Shown here one piece after another: positions 52,657 through 62,060 of a stretch of DNA of 64,000 nt. This stretch comes from Flavobacteriaceae bacterium. Lineage in GTDB: Bacteria; Bacteroidota; Bacteroidia; Flavobacteriales; Weeksellaceae. The position numbers and the translations under genes are program-made. The stretch spans positions 28,089-92,088 of the forward strand of contig JAGLAZ010000006.1 in NCBI GenBank assembly GCA_018260565.1, given 5' to 3'. Positions within the stretch are counted from its first letter, which is position 1. Every line of letters starts with the position of its first letter. The notes below the pieces were generated by a model, which was not told the origin of the DNA, ran no database searches, and worked only from the letters and a program-made list of their open reading frames with translations.

Positions 52657-53788
52657 TTTTAATATTATTGAGCGATTTAGTCTCATGGCAGGTGATTACG
52701 CACTGTATATCAAGATAGTACTGGGTTTTTTGGTTTCCTTTTTAATTACCTATTACACTATTCCTAGAATTATCGGAATTTCCCGAAAAAAGAATTTAAT
52801 GGACGAGCCGGGGCATCGTAGTAGCCACCAGAGAAAAATTCCAAATTTAGGAGGTGTAGCCATATTTTATGCAGTAGCTATAGCAGCAAGTATTTTTGCA
52901 TATCAGTTATTTGATTTATTTAAATTTCTATTCGCTTCATTAATAATATTATTGTTCATCGGTGTGATGGATGACATTGTAGTAATGCGCGCTTATAAAA
53001 AGTTTTTTGCACAAGTAATTGTTTCCTTTTTAATGGTTATCGGCTCAGATGTTAGGATAAGAAGTATGTTTGGATTATTTGGAATTTATGAATTACCTTT
53101 TTTGGTAAGTGTAATATTCAGTATGCTATTTATTTTATTTATCATTAATGCATTTAATTTAATAGATGGAATAGATGGATTAGCTGGTTCCAATTCTGTA
53201 CTTACTTCCTTATTTTTCGGAATAAGTTTTTTTAGATTAGGAACAGAGCATCAGCCCCTGGTCATTCTTTGTGCTATAATAATCGGTAGTTGTATAGCAT
53301 TTTTACGATATAACTTAGGTGGACTTCGTAATAAAAAAATATTTATGGGGGATACAGGTTCAATGATTTTAGGCTTTCTACAAGCATTTTTAGCAATATT
53401 ATTTATTGATGTCTTTATTGATATGCATGTTCCTGGTGAACCAAGATACCATCTAAATTCCGCTTTAATAATCGCCTTTGCCATCCTTATCATTCCCATA
53501 TCTGATACAGTTGGAGTTATTATTAAACGGATTATTAAAAAACAATCACCTTTCATTGCAGATAATAATCATTTACATCACAGTTTGCTAAAATTGGGAT
53601 TAAGCCACAGATCATCCACCGCAATTATTTCAGTTGCCTATGTGCTAATAGTAGGTATTACCTATTTACTTCGGCATATAAATAATTATGTATTATTACT
53701 ATTGGTAATTTTCTTAGGAGCTTTAGGAATACTTATTCCGGAAGTTATCCGCTATTTTCAATCAACAAAATCAATCAAATCTTTATGA
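52649..53788 (+). CDS. WecA/MraY-family undecaprenyl-phosphate sugar-1-phosphate transferase
   Basis: 379 residues with about eleven membrane segments. The family's polar motifs are clear: the loop MDEPGHRSSHQRKIPNLGGVAIF, the Asp pair in GVMDDIVVM, NAFNLIDGIDGLAGSNS, MGDTGSMILGF, and a His-rich loop DNNHLHHSLLKLGLSHR. It attaches a HexNAc-1-phosphate to undecaprenyl phosphate, starting a surface glycan. It sits between the polymerase-like and the Wza-like genes with four- and eight-base overlaps. It is the second initiating transferase in the window, in addition to the WcaJ-type enzyme at 6394-7779. Confidence 0.92.
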   Translation: MNSFNIIERFSLMAGDYALYIKIVLGFLVSFLITYYTIPRIIGISRKKNLMDEPGHRSSHQRKIPNLGGVAIFYAVAIAASIFAYQLFDLFKFLFASLIILLFIGVMDDIVVMRAYKKFFAQVIVSFLMVIGSDVRIRSMFGLFGIYELPFLVSVIFSMLFILFIINAFNLIDGIDGLAGSNSVLTSLFFGISFFRLGTEHQPLVILCAIIIGSCIAFLRYNLGGLRNKKIFMGDTGSMILGFLQAFLAILFIDVFIDMHVPGEPRYHLNSALIIAFAILIIPISDTVGVIIKRIIKKQSPFIADNNHLHHSLLKLGLSHRSSTAIISVAYVLIVGITYLLRHINNYVLLLLVIFLGALGILIPEVIRYFQSTKSIKSL

Positions 53789-54663
53789 ATAAGATTTTTA
53801 CTTATTTCCTTATATCCTTTCTAATATTAGGAAGCATTTCATGTATCACTACGAAGGAAGTACAATATTTACAGCCCAGTGAATCATTATTATTAAATGA
53901 AGAAGGCCTAATTCCTTATAGTAATACAACCTATAGAGTTACTAAAAATGATATATTTAATCTCAATGTCATTACCACTCCGAAAGGAGATGCTGCACAA
54001 TTTTATAGCATTTATAATACCTCAGGATCTGTACAGCCCGAAGCACAAGGGCAACCTACAAACTGGGCCTCATCCAAATCCGGTTCAGGAGGGTCTACAC
54101 AAATATTGGGCGGGTCTTTAGATTTTTACTTTAAAGGTTTAAAAGTAGACAGTAAGGGAGAAATACTGATCCAAGGGATAGGATATATTCCTGCAGAAGG
54201 AAGAACATTAGAAGAAATTAATGCTGAAATTCAGCAGAAAGTAGATGAAAAATTCCTAGAAGGAAAAGCAGAAGCAAGGCTCAATCTTGATGGTATTCAC
54301 TACAATGTATTGGGAGATATGGAAACTGTAGGTATCAGCGGAGAAAAGGTGGCCTATGTTCAAAATCTTACCATTTTAGAGGCAATAGCTCAAAACGGCG
54401 GACTAAATAGGACTGTTGATAGAAAAAATATTATTATTAAAAGAAAATTTCCTGAAGGGATAAAAACTGCTCGTCTGGATCTTACGAAAGAAGATGTACA
54501 AAATTCACCTTATTTCTATGTGCAAAATGGAGATTTAATTTTGCTTAATACAAGACCAAAATCTATTTACGGTTTTGGAAAGGAGCCTACACAAAATCTA
54601 ACCACAGCTATTACGGCTCTTAGTACTGCATTGTCTATCATATTAATTATCACAAAACTGTAA
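53785..54663 (+). CDS. Wza-like polysaccharide export lipoprotein
   Basis: 292 residues. A lipoprotein signal (LILGSISC) anchors it in the outer membrane. The polysaccharide export domain follows (YRVTKNDIFNLNVITT, then GEILIQGIGYIPAEGRTLEEINAEIQQKV), with an SLBB-like segment (YNVLGDMETVGISGEK, NLTILEAIAQNGGLN). The C-terminal hydrophobic stretch (LTTAITALSTALSIILIITKL) suits the amphipathic helix or membrane segment that forms the exit pore. It channels the polymer across the outer membrane with the Wzc-like protein encoded three bases downstream. Confidence 0.92.
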   Translation: MNKIFTYFLISFLILGSISCITTKEVQYLQPSESLLLNEEGLIPYSNTTYRVTKNDIFNLNVITTPKGDAAQFYSIYNTSGSVQPEAQGQPTNWASSKSGSGGSTQILGGSLDFYFKGLKVDSKGEILIQGIGYIPAEGRTLEEINAEIQQKVDEKFLEGKAEARLNLDGIHYNVLGDMETVGISGEKVAYVQNLTILEAIAQNGGLNRTVDRKNIIIKRKFPEGIKTARLDLTKEDVQNSPYFYVQNGDLILLNTRPKSIYGFGKEPTQNLTTAITALSTALSIILIITKL

Positions 54664-54666
54664 AAT

Positions 54667-57156
54667 ATGATACCAGAAAACACAGTTGTTACGAAAGAGG
54701 CTGAACAGGATCAGGTGCATTTTGCTCCATTTGATATATGGAGTTTCCTCAAAAGAATAATAAAAAAGTGGTATTGGTTCTTATTATTTGGAATTGCAGG
54801 GTATATCTTAGGTTCTATTTATACTAAATACTACGCTCAAAGAATTTATGCTAGTAATTTAACCATGTCGGTCTCTAATGGAGCGGCCAGTTATTTTACG
54901 CCCAATCAATCAATTAATTTTATATGGGGTCAAAATGGCAATCAGGACGGAATGTATCTTAAGAAACTCCTCCTTTCGCGTACCCACAATGAATATCTTG
55001 TAAAAGAATTAGGTCTTTTTGCTACCTATAAAACAAAAGGCACTCTTCGAACTACCTTTATAGATAAGACTGATAGTCCTGTACTACTAGAATTTGATCA
55101 AAACCATCTGCAGCAAATCGGGTATGAAATTACGATTATTCCTAAAGGGAGAAATCAATTTGAAGTTTCAGTTCCTGAAAAAGGTCAAGGTACTACTTTA
55201 TATAATTTTCAAACAGAAAGTTATGAAAAGGTAGCAGCATATCCCAGACCCAAATCTGTAATTTTAGGCTATAATCAAGTATATGAGTCTCCAAATTTAA
55301 AATTTAAACTGGTTCCTAATCCCCTAAGTTCTAATCTTGTACTAGACAATATCAAGGTAACTCTTACCACTGTTAATGATGCTGTACAGAATATTATCGG
55401 CTCGCTTACAGTTGATTTTGATAAGGAGCTTCCTTCACTAATGATTATATCTAAAAAAGGTTATAATTTAAATAGTACCGTAAATTTTCTTAATTCCTCC
55501 GTGCAAGAGCTTGTTAAAAAGAGAATTCGAGATAAAAATACCACTGATAAAAACACAATATCTTACCTAACTGCTACTACAATTGAGATTAAAAAAAACT
55601 TGGATAGTACAGCTCGCGTTCTTAATAATCTTAAAGTTGCCGAGGGTATTTATGCTGTGGAAGACTCCGATAAAAGAAATCTGGAAGAAATTCGTCAGTA
55701 CGATTCGGAAAAAGCCAAAATCAATACGAGGCTTAATGCTTTGGCACAAATAAGAAACACAATAGCAGCTGAAGATATTAATAGAATGATTGGGATGGAT
55801 GCTGCTGGTATCAATGATGCTAATTTTGAAATGGCAATGACTAATCTCCGAACTTTATATAAAAAGAGAAGCGATATACGCGATATTTATCGGCCTGGTT
55901 CGGAGCCTATACGGGAGGTAAACAGACTTATTTCAGAAAATAGAGCTACAGCTTTAAATATCGTAAATAAATATGCAAACTTAATCTCCTCAGATGTAGG
56001 AAGAATAAATTCCAAAATAGGAAATGCCGAGCAAGGATTAAAAACCTTTCCTGAAAAGCAAAGAAAACTCTTGGATGCTCAGCGTAGTTATGATATCATA
56101 GAAACTGCATACAACACATTATTAAATAAGCAATCTGAAACAGAATTAAGGCTTGCTACCAATACTTCTGACTTAAATATTATAGACCCTGCAAAAAATC
56201 TTGGTCAAGGTCCCATAGCACCTAATACTAATATGATTCGCACTGGTATTCTCGGGGGTATGCTTTTGTTACCATTTTTAGCCTTAGCCTTTACAGAATT
56301 TACAGATAGGAAAATTAAAGATATTAAAGAATTGATTCGGGTAACTAGGATACCTCTATTGGGATTATTAGGTAAAAATAATGATGATAATAAATTAATA
56401 GTACTTAATAATCCTAAAGCTGTTATTTCCGAGTCCTTTCGTGCTATCCGCACAAATCTCCGTTTTCTTTTTGTGGAAAAGGAAAAGGGAAATACCATCT
56501 TAGTTACTTCTTCGGTTGGAGGGGAAGGCAAAACATTTGTGTCTATGAATTTAGCCTCTGTTTTGGCCTTAGGAGGAAAAAAAACAATATTACTTGGTAT
56601 GGACCTCCGTAAACCTAAAATTTTTGGAGATTTTGGTATCGATAATAAGATAGGAATGTCTAATGTTCTTGCTGGGGACTTAGGACTGGAAGAAGTGATT
56701 TTTCCTACCCGTCAGGAGAATTTGTTTGTTATTACTGCCGGACCGATTCCCCCCAATCCTTCGGAACTTATCCTAGGAAATAAAATGAAGGAAACTATAG
56801 AGAGACTTAAAAGGGAGTTTGATTATATCATTATAGATACTCCCCCTATGGGATTAGTAACAGATTCCGTAGATCTTTATCCTATTGCTGATGCTGGCAT
56901 ATATGTGGTTCGACACAATAAGACAGAGAAGTTTATGATGGAATTAATCTCGGAAAAGGTGCGTAAAAAGGAATTTACACATGTAGGAATCGTTGTAAAT
57001 GATTTTGATCAATCTAATAGTGGCTATTCTTACGGATATGGATATTCATATGGCTATGGAATAGGATATGGAAGTGAAATTGATGATAAAAATGCAATGT
57101 ATGAGTCATTACCCTTTCATAGAAAAATCCTCTATAAACTCAAGAATAAAAAATAA
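54667..57156 (+). CDS. Wzc-like polysaccharide chain-length/tyrosine autokinase
   Basis: 829 residues. An N-terminal Wzz segment (membrane helix about 36-53, WYWFLLFGIAGYILGSIY), a long periplasmic coiled-coil region (about 280-500), and a second membrane helix (about 520-540) lead to a BY-kinase domain. Walker A is SSVGGEGKT (615-623), Walker A' lies in GMDLRKPKI, and Walker B is YIIIDTPPMG. The tail has a Tyr/Gly cluster (GYSYGYGYSYGYGIGYG) that is the likely autophosphorylation site. The kinase cycle controls polymer length and export together with the Wza-like protein. It is the last gene of the cassette. No terminator is visible before the next promoter box. Confidence 0.93.
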   Translation: MIPENTVVTKEAEQDQVHFAPFDIWSFLKRIIKKWYWFLLFGIAGYILGSIYTKYYAQRIYASNLTMSVSNGAASYFTPNQSINFIWGQNGNQDGMYLKKLLLSRTHNEYLVKELGLFATYKTKGTLRTTFIDKTDSPVLLEFDQNHLQQIGYEITIIPKGRNQFEVSVPEKGQGTTLYNFQTESYEKVAAYPRPKSVILGYNQVYESPNLKFKLVPNPLSSNLVLDNIKVTLTTVNDAVQNIIGSLTVDFDKELPSLMIISKKGYNLNSTVNFLNSSVQELVKKRIRDKNTTDKNTISYLTATTIEIKKNLDSTARVLNNLKVAEGIYAVEDSDKRNLEEIRQYDSEKAKINTRLNALAQIRNTIAAEDINRMIGMDAAGINDANFEMAMTNLRTLYKKRSDIRDIYRPGSEPIREVNRLISENRATALNIVNKYANLISSDVGRINSKIGNAEQGLKTFPEKQRKLLDAQRSYDIIETAYNTLLNKQSETELRLATNTSDLNIIDPAKNLGQGPIAPNTNMIRTGILGGMLLLPFLALAFTEFTDRKIKDIKELIRVTRIPLLGLLGKNNDDNKLIVLNNPKAVISESFRAIRTNLRFLFVEKEKGNTILVTSSVGGEGKTFVSMNLASVLALGGKKTILLGMDLRKPKIFGDFGIDNKIGMSNVLAGDLGLEEVIFPTRQENLFVITAGPIPPNPSELILGNKMKETIERLKREFDYIIIDTPPMGLVTDSVDLYPIADAGIYVVRHNKTEKFMMELISEKVRKKEFTHVGIVVNDFDQSNSGYSYGYGYSYGYGIGYGSEIDDKNAMYESLPFHRKILYKLKNKK

Positions 57157-57213
57157 AAATTCATAATAAATTGGACTATTAAATCGAAAGATTTTATCCA
57201 TTCGAAAAAATTC

Positions 57214-57221
57214 TATATTTG
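57214..57221 (+). promoter_or_regulatory. -7 promoter box for the DUF6089-uppS-bamA run
   Basis: TATATTTG, 35 bases before the DUF6089 start. Confidence 0.55.
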
Positions 57222-57245
57222 CAACATATATCATTAATTAAATCC

Positions 57246-57252
57246 AAGGGGG
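57246..57252 (+). promoter_or_regulatory. Unusually strong Shine-Dalgarno-like sequence
   Basis: AAGGGGG ends four bases before the ATG at 57257. Nearly all other starts in the window lack a purine-rich site, as expected for this phylum, so this one stands out. Confidence 0.4.
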
Positions 57253-57256
57253 ACTT

Positions 57257-58150
57257 ATGCCGAATCTAAACCTTCAAATAACTGCGTTTTGTCTATTTTT
57301 CTCTGCCCTCTATTCGGCACAGCGCTATGAAGTAGGTTTTAGGGTAGGTCATAATAGCCTGGTGGGAGACATTGGCAGTAGTAGTTATCTTGCACATTTT
57401 TCTTCCGCTAAGGGAAGTGATATACAAATGAATACCCCTTATGGTGGAGCATTGGTTTATAGAATGAATTTTAATCCTCATCAGACAGTTCGGTTAGATG
57501 TAGGATACACCAGAGTTTCTTTTAATGATCAATCAGCCAAAGAACAATATAGGGTCAATAGGAAATATTTCGGTACAAATGAAATTTTCGAGGCAGCTAT
57601 AATGGGTGAATATCAATTCTTTCCGGTAAATAATGAGCAACAATCAATGCTAAGCCCTTATATCTTTGTTGGGTTAGGTGGTATGGTGGCAGATGCTCCT
57701 CAAATATCCTTAAACAGTGATTTTCGAAGAGATGCAGATGGTGTAGCCATGCTTCCTAGCTATTCAGAAGATTTTGTCACCACCAGCTCATATGGAAAAG
57801 TAAAGAAAAATATTGCTTATATACCATTTGGATTAGGGCTGAAATATAAATTTAATTATAATTGGTCTCTAAACGCAGAACTCATGTTTCGGGCTACATT
57901 TACAGATGGCTTAGACTATAGCACAGTGGAGGATAAAGATTTTAAAATCACCTATAACAAAGATATTGTAGATTCTTCTACGGGTGTTTCTCTTTTGGAA
58001 AGCCAGCCCTACAAATCCATTGCCGAGGAACGAAGAAAAAGTTTTATAACAGGTAGAAAAGTGGGAAATCTAGAATCGAAAGACTGGGTGAATACCATGT
58101 CATTGGGACTTACATATTCATTTGGAAGACCTCCCTGCTACTGCGATTAA
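57257..58150 (+). CDS. DUF6089 family outer-membrane beta-barrel protein
   Basis: 297 residues. A signal peptide (MPNLNLQITAFCLFFSALYSAQ) precedes a barrel with YEVGFRVGHNSLVGDIG, a strand-rich middle and a final MSLGLTYSFGRPPCYCD. The family, recognised by this opening and by its place before uppS and bamA in flavobacteria, has no proven function; neighbours suggest a role in outer-membrane building. Two cysteines end the protein. The stop is four bases before the uppS ATG. Confidence 0.82.
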   Translation: MPNLNLQITAFCLFFSALYSAQRYEVGFRVGHNSLVGDIGSSSYLAHFSSAKGSDIQMNTPYGGALVYRMNFNPHQTVRLDVGYTRVSFNDQSAKEQYRVNRKYFGTNEIFEAAIMGEYQFFPVNNEQQSMLSPYIFVGLGGMVADAPQISLNSDFRRDADGVAMLPSYSEDFVTTSSYGKVKKNIAYIPFGLGLKYKFNYNWSLNAELMFRATFTDGLDYSTVEDKDFKITYNKDIVDSSTGVSLLESQPYKSIAEERRKSFITGRKVGNLESKDWVNTMSLGLTYSFGRPPCYCD

Positions 58151-58154
58151 CACC

Positions 58155-58928
58155 ATGTCATTTAAAGATAAATTAATTCCAAATTCATTGCCGCGTCATG
58201 TGGCTATTATAATGGATGGGAACGGCCGTTGGGCACAGACTCGCGGAGAAGAGAGGACATTCGGGCATCGTTCCGCAATTGAGGCAGTTCGCAATGCAAT
58301 AAATGCTTGTAATGAGATAAAGATACCTTATCTTACACTCTATACCTTTTCCACAGAAAATTGGGATCGTCCTCAAGAAGAGGTGCATACGCTGATGAAT
58401 CTGCTTTCAGAAACTCTCATTTTAGAAGCGGAAGAATTGTATACAAAAGGACTTCGTCTCCGTGTAATAGGGGATTTAGAAGCACTACCAAATCTTGTTC
58501 GGGATCAGTTAGAGCATGTAATGGATCTTACTAAAAATAATACTACCGGTAATTTAGTTTTGGCACTTAGCTATGGTAGCAGAAAAGAAATCGTCCATGC
58601 AGTAAGAAATATAGCAGAGAATGTGAAACAAGGCGTACTTTTGCCGGAAAATATCACAGAAGAAACTATCGCTGCTCATCTATTTACCCATGATATTCCA
58701 GATGTGGACCTTCTCATCCGTACTTCTGGCGAAGTAAGAGTTAGTAATTTTTTGCTTTGGCAAATAGCATACGCAGAAATGCAGTTTTTAAATACACTTT
58801 GGCCGGATTTTAGCAAAGAAGATTTCTTTGAATGCGTATATCGCTATCAACAAAAAGAAAGACGATTTGGTAAAACTAGCCATCAAATCCAAAATTCGCT
58901 ACATAGAGATAATGTAGCAAATGAATAG
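58155..58928 (+). CDS. uppS: Isoprenyl transferase (undecaprenyl diphosphate synthase)
   Basis: 257 residues from the ATG at 58155; a longer in-frame reading starts inside the DUF6089 gene. The cis-prenyltransferase motifs are complete: HVAIIMDGNGRWAQ (catalytic Asp21), LTLYTFSTENWDRP, LALSYGSRKEIV, and DVDLLIRTSGEVRVSNFLLWQ. It condenses isopentenyl diphosphate units to make the undecaprenyl carrier that the wall and glycan initiators in this window need. It is directly followed by bamA (12 bases). Confidence 0.95.
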   Translation: MSFKDKLIPNSLPRHVAIIMDGNGRWAQTRGEERTFGHRSAIEAVRNAINACNEIKIPYLTLYTFSTENWDRPQEEVHTLMNLLSETLILEAEELYTKGLRLRVIGDLEALPNLVRDQLEHVMDLTKNNTTGNLVLALSYGSRKEIVHAVRNIAENVKQGVLLPENITEETIAAHLFTHDIPDVDLLIRTSGEVRVSNFLLWQIAYAEMQFLNTLWPDFSKEDFFECVYRYQQKERRFGKTSHQIQNSLHRDNVANE

Positions 58929-58940
58929 ACAGAACGAATA

Positions 58941-61490
58941 ATGAAGAAAAAAATCATTCAGATAGTTTGCTTGGGAGCAAGTTTTATGCTTTATTCACAA
59001 GCAATACCTGGTAAAATAAATGCAAATCCAGATGAGGTATATATACAAAATAGTAATCCTGGAGAGTACACCATCACTGGAATAACACTCAGCGGTGGTG
59101 CCAAAAAATTTAGCCAAGGAGAGATTTTACGCTTCACAGGTTTATCCAAAGGGGAGAAATTGGAAATCCCAGGACCCAGGCTTTCTTTAGCTATTAAAAA
59201 ACTGTGGGATACCAATCGGTTTTCAGAAGTAAAACTATTTATAGAAGAAATTAACGAAGCAGATAAAACCATTAACTTAAACTTTTATTTAGAAGACCTT
59301 AAAACCTTAGGTATCTTAAAATTTGATGGTAATAAGATTAATAAAAGTAAAGAGGAAAAATATGCCAAGGATTACAATCTAAAACCTGGTATAACAGTTA
59401 CCAATAATTTATTACAAACCTTAAAAACTAAAATTCCTCAAGAATATCTTAATAAAGGATATCTAGATGCTAAGGTAAATATTGTGCAAACTCCTAATGC
59501 TGGAAATCCAGATATGATAGACCTTACCATCTCTGTAGATAAAGGTAAAAGGGTAAAAATTGATAAAATTGATTTTACAGGAAACGACAGTTTCACGGAT
59601 AAAACTTTACGAGCTAAAGGATTTAAAGATACCAAGCAAAAAAGATTATCTATAGGTGGTATTCTTAAGCCTTCTAAATTTGTACCGGAAAAATATCAAA
59701 AAGACAAGAAAAATTTAGTTAATTTTTATAATGAAAAAGGATTCCGCGATGCCCTTATTAATAAAGATGAGGTAACCCGAAATCCAAAAAATAATGTTGA
59801 AATAAACGTAGACCTTACCGAAGGAAAAAAATACTACATAGGAAATATTACATTCGAGGGGAATACGGCATTCAGTACGGAAGTGCTTCAGCGAATCTTA
59901 GGATTTAAATCAGGAGATGTATATGATGTAGTAGGATTTAATAAAAAATTAGGCGAAGACGGGGGTAAAGAGGATGATTCTGATATTAAATCATTGTACA
60001 ATAACGCAGGGTATCTTTTTGCTAATGTGAATCCAATTGAAAAAAGAATCGACGGAGATAAAGTGGATTTGGAGATTCGGATTAATGAAGGAGAAAAAGC
60101 TACTTGGAATAAGGTTACTTGGTCTGGTAACGATGTCACCCATGATCATGTCATACTTCGAAGTTTAAGAACAAAACCTGGCGATTTGTTTTCCAAAGCA
60201 GATCTTAAGAGAACGTATTTTGAGTTAGGTGGATTACAATTCTTTGATCCTCAGCAACTTAAATACGATGTGGTTCCTAATCCCGCTAATAATACAGTGG
60301 ATATCCATTGGACTCTCGTAGAAAAACCCAGTTCTACAATGACATTGCAGGCTGGATATGGAGGTAATTCATTTATTGGGACGCTCGGAGTTACTTTTAA
60401 TAATTTCTCTTTAAGAAATATTGGAAATCTAAAAACGTACAAACCAGTTCCACAAGGAGATGGACAAACGCTTAGTATAACCGCTCAGGCAGGGCAAACT
60501 TTCCAAAATTATGCTATTTCCTTTACGGAGCCTTGGCTATTTGGCACGAAACCAACAGCTTTGTCCGTCGGTCTTAATGAATCAAGAGTACGGTACACAG
60601 ATCCAAAGGGTGATGCATCTAAGTTAAATATATTTAGTGCTAATGTAGGTCTTAATAGAATGCTTCGTTGGCCAGATGATTACTTCTCCCTTTATACAGG
60701 ATTGCAGTTCCAGTCCTATAATTTTAATAATTATCCCTTTAATTTCGGAGGCGATAGAGCAGATAAAGGACAGGCTAATAACTTTACGTTTAATACTGTT
60801 TTATCCCGAAATTCTGCAGGTATAGATCCTATTTTTCCTACAATCGGAAGTAATATCGAGCTTAGTTTGAAATTTACTCCACCTTATTCTCTCTTAAACA
60901 ATAGGGATTATTCCACCATGCTACCAGTAGAAAAGTACAAGTGGATGGAGTTCTATAAAGTGAAGATGAAAGGCGAGACTTATAACCAAGTTTGGGGGAA
61001 ATTAGTTCTTCGTTCTGTTGCTGAGATGGGCTTTATGAACGGATACAATAAAAAACTTGGAGCACCACCATTTGAGAGATTTTATGTTGGAGGCGTACCG
61101 GCTTTCGGTGGAAGATTTGATGGTAGAGAGCTTATTCCACTTAGAGGCTATGAGAATGCAAGTACTGAAGGAGGAACAAACATAGATATTACACCTACCT
61201 TTGGAGGTACTATATATAACAGATTTAGCTTTGAAGTACGATATCCTATTAGTATGAATAATACAGCTAAAATTTTTGGCTTAGGTTTTGTGGAAGGAGG
61301 TAATGTATGGAATAGTTTCGGTTCTTATAATCCGTTTCAACTAAAACGTTCCGCTGGAATCGGTGTTCGCGTGTATATGGGTGCATTTGGTTTAATAGGC
61401 TTTGATTTTGCTTATGGCTTTGATAAATCATTTAATAGTTCACAGCCTGCTGGTTGGCATCCACATTTCTTAATGAATCAGCCATTATAG
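58941..61490 (+). CDS. bamA: Outer-membrane protein assembly factor BamA
   Basis: 849 residues. A signal peptide is followed by POTRA repeats to about residue 450 (starting ITGITLSGGAKKFSQGEIL, later IGNITFEGNTAFSTEVLQRILGFKSGDVYD and WNKVTWSGNDVTHDHVILRSLRTKPGDLFS). The rest is the 16-stranded Omp85 barrel (MTLQAGYGGNSFIGTLGVTF, then PFERFYVGG and LRGYEN in the loop carrying the family motif). The end is VRVYMGAFGLIGFDFAYGFD with a further 18 residues. It inserts outer-membrane proteins. A Lys-rich extension lies between the second and third POTRA repeats, longer than in E. coli. Confidence 0.95.
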   Translation: MKKKIIQIVCLGASFMLYSQAIPGKINANPDEVYIQNSNPGEYTITGITLSGGAKKFSQGEILRFTGLSKGEKLEIPGPRLSLAIKKLWDTNRFSEVKLFIEEINEADKTINLNFYLEDLKTLGILKFDGNKINKSKEEKYAKDYNLKPGITVTNNLLQTLKTKIPQEYLNKGYLDAKVNIVQTPNAGNPDMIDLTISVDKGKRVKIDKIDFTGNDSFTDKTLRAKGFKDTKQKRLSIGGILKPSKFVPEKYQKDKKNLVNFYNEKGFRDALINKDEVTRNPKNNVEINVDLTEGKKYYIGNITFEGNTAFSTEVLQRILGFKSGDVYDVVGFNKKLGEDGGKEDDSDIKSLYNNAGYLFANVNPIEKRIDGDKVDLEIRINEGEKATWNKVTWSGNDVTHDHVILRSLRTKPGDLFSKADLKRTYFELGGLQFFDPQQLKYDVVPNPANNTVDIHWTLVEKPSSTMTLQAGYGGNSFIGTLGVTFNNFSLRNIGNLKTYKPVPQGDGQTLSITAQAGQTFQNYAISFTEPWLFGTKPTALSVGLNESRVRYTDPKGDASKLNIFSANVGLNRMLRWPDDYFSLYTGLQFQSYNFNNYPFNFGGDRADKGQANNFTFNTVLSRNSAGIDPIFPTIGSNIELSLKFTPPYSLLNNRDYSTMLPVEKYKWMEFYKVKMKGETYNQVWGKLVLRSVAEMGFMNGYNKKLGAPPFERFYVGGVPAFGGRFDGRELIPLRGYENASTEGGTNIDITPTFGGTIYNRFSFEVRYPISMNNTAKIFGLGFVEGGNVWNSFGSYNPFQLKRSAGIGVRVYMGAFGLIGFDFAYGFDKSFNSSQPAGWHPHFLMNQPL

Positions 61491-61500
61491 ATTTATAAAT

Positions 61501-62049
61501 ATGAAGTTCAAAGCAACCCATTTTCTCCTCCTATTCTTTTTTGCTATCTGTGCAAATCTTAATGCTCAAAAATTCGGTGTCGTAGATACCAAAGCAGTTT
61601 TGGAGCAGATGCCAGAGTACAAAGAAGCGTCAAATAGGATGGAGGCTCAGATCTCTGCTTGGGAACAAGAAATTGCGACCCTACAGACCCAGTTTGAAAG
61701 TAAAAGAACAGCATATGAAAGTGAAAGAGTACTTTTAATAGGAGATCAGTTACGAGACCGGAAAGCGGAGGTGGAGAGATTAGAACAAAATTTGAAAACT
61801 ACTATCGCTGCGCGTTTTGGGAACAATGGAGAAATTCAAAAAATGAGAGAGAATCTCGTGACTCCATTTCAGGATAAAATTTGGGATGCAATAAAACTAG
61901 TGTCCGAAAAAAACGCATTGGGCATAGTAATTGATAAAAATGAAGCAGATGTCTTATTTTTGCAAAAGAGATATGATTATACGGATAAGGTAATTGATGT
62001 AGTTTTAAATAATTCATCATCCTCACGAAAAGGAAATAATAGTAAATAA
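61501..62049 (+). CDS. OmpH/Skp family periplasmic chaperone (first copy)
   Basis: 182 residues. A signal peptide ends in NLNAQ, then FGVVDTKAVLEQMPEYKEA, the OmpH/Skp opening, leads into a long charged coiled-coil region (about 45-130) and a closing beta strand (LGIVIDKNEADVLFL). It should hold unfolded outer-membrane proteins in the periplasm before BamA. It lies ten bases after bamA. The Ser/Asn/Lys-rich last ten residues look disordered. Confidence 0.9.
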   Translation: MKFKATHFLLLFFFAICANLNAQKFGVVDTKAVLEQMPEYKEASNRMEAQISAWEQEIATLQTQFESKRTAYESERVLLIGDQLRDRKAEVERLEQNLKTTIAARFGNNGEIQKMRENLVTPFQDKIWDAIKLVSEKNALGIVIDKNEADVLFLQKRYDYTDKVIDVVLNNSSSSRKGNNSK

Positions 62050-62060
62050 CTTACACATAA

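Noticed and set aside
56205..56531. 108-codon open frame opposite the Wzc kinase domain
   Set aside because: Antisense of the conserved BY-kinase region; no supporting signal.
57000..57080. Short Tyr/Gly-coding repeats as a phase-variable tract
   Set aside because: The repeats are imperfect and match the tyrosine cluster expected at the end of BY-kinases.
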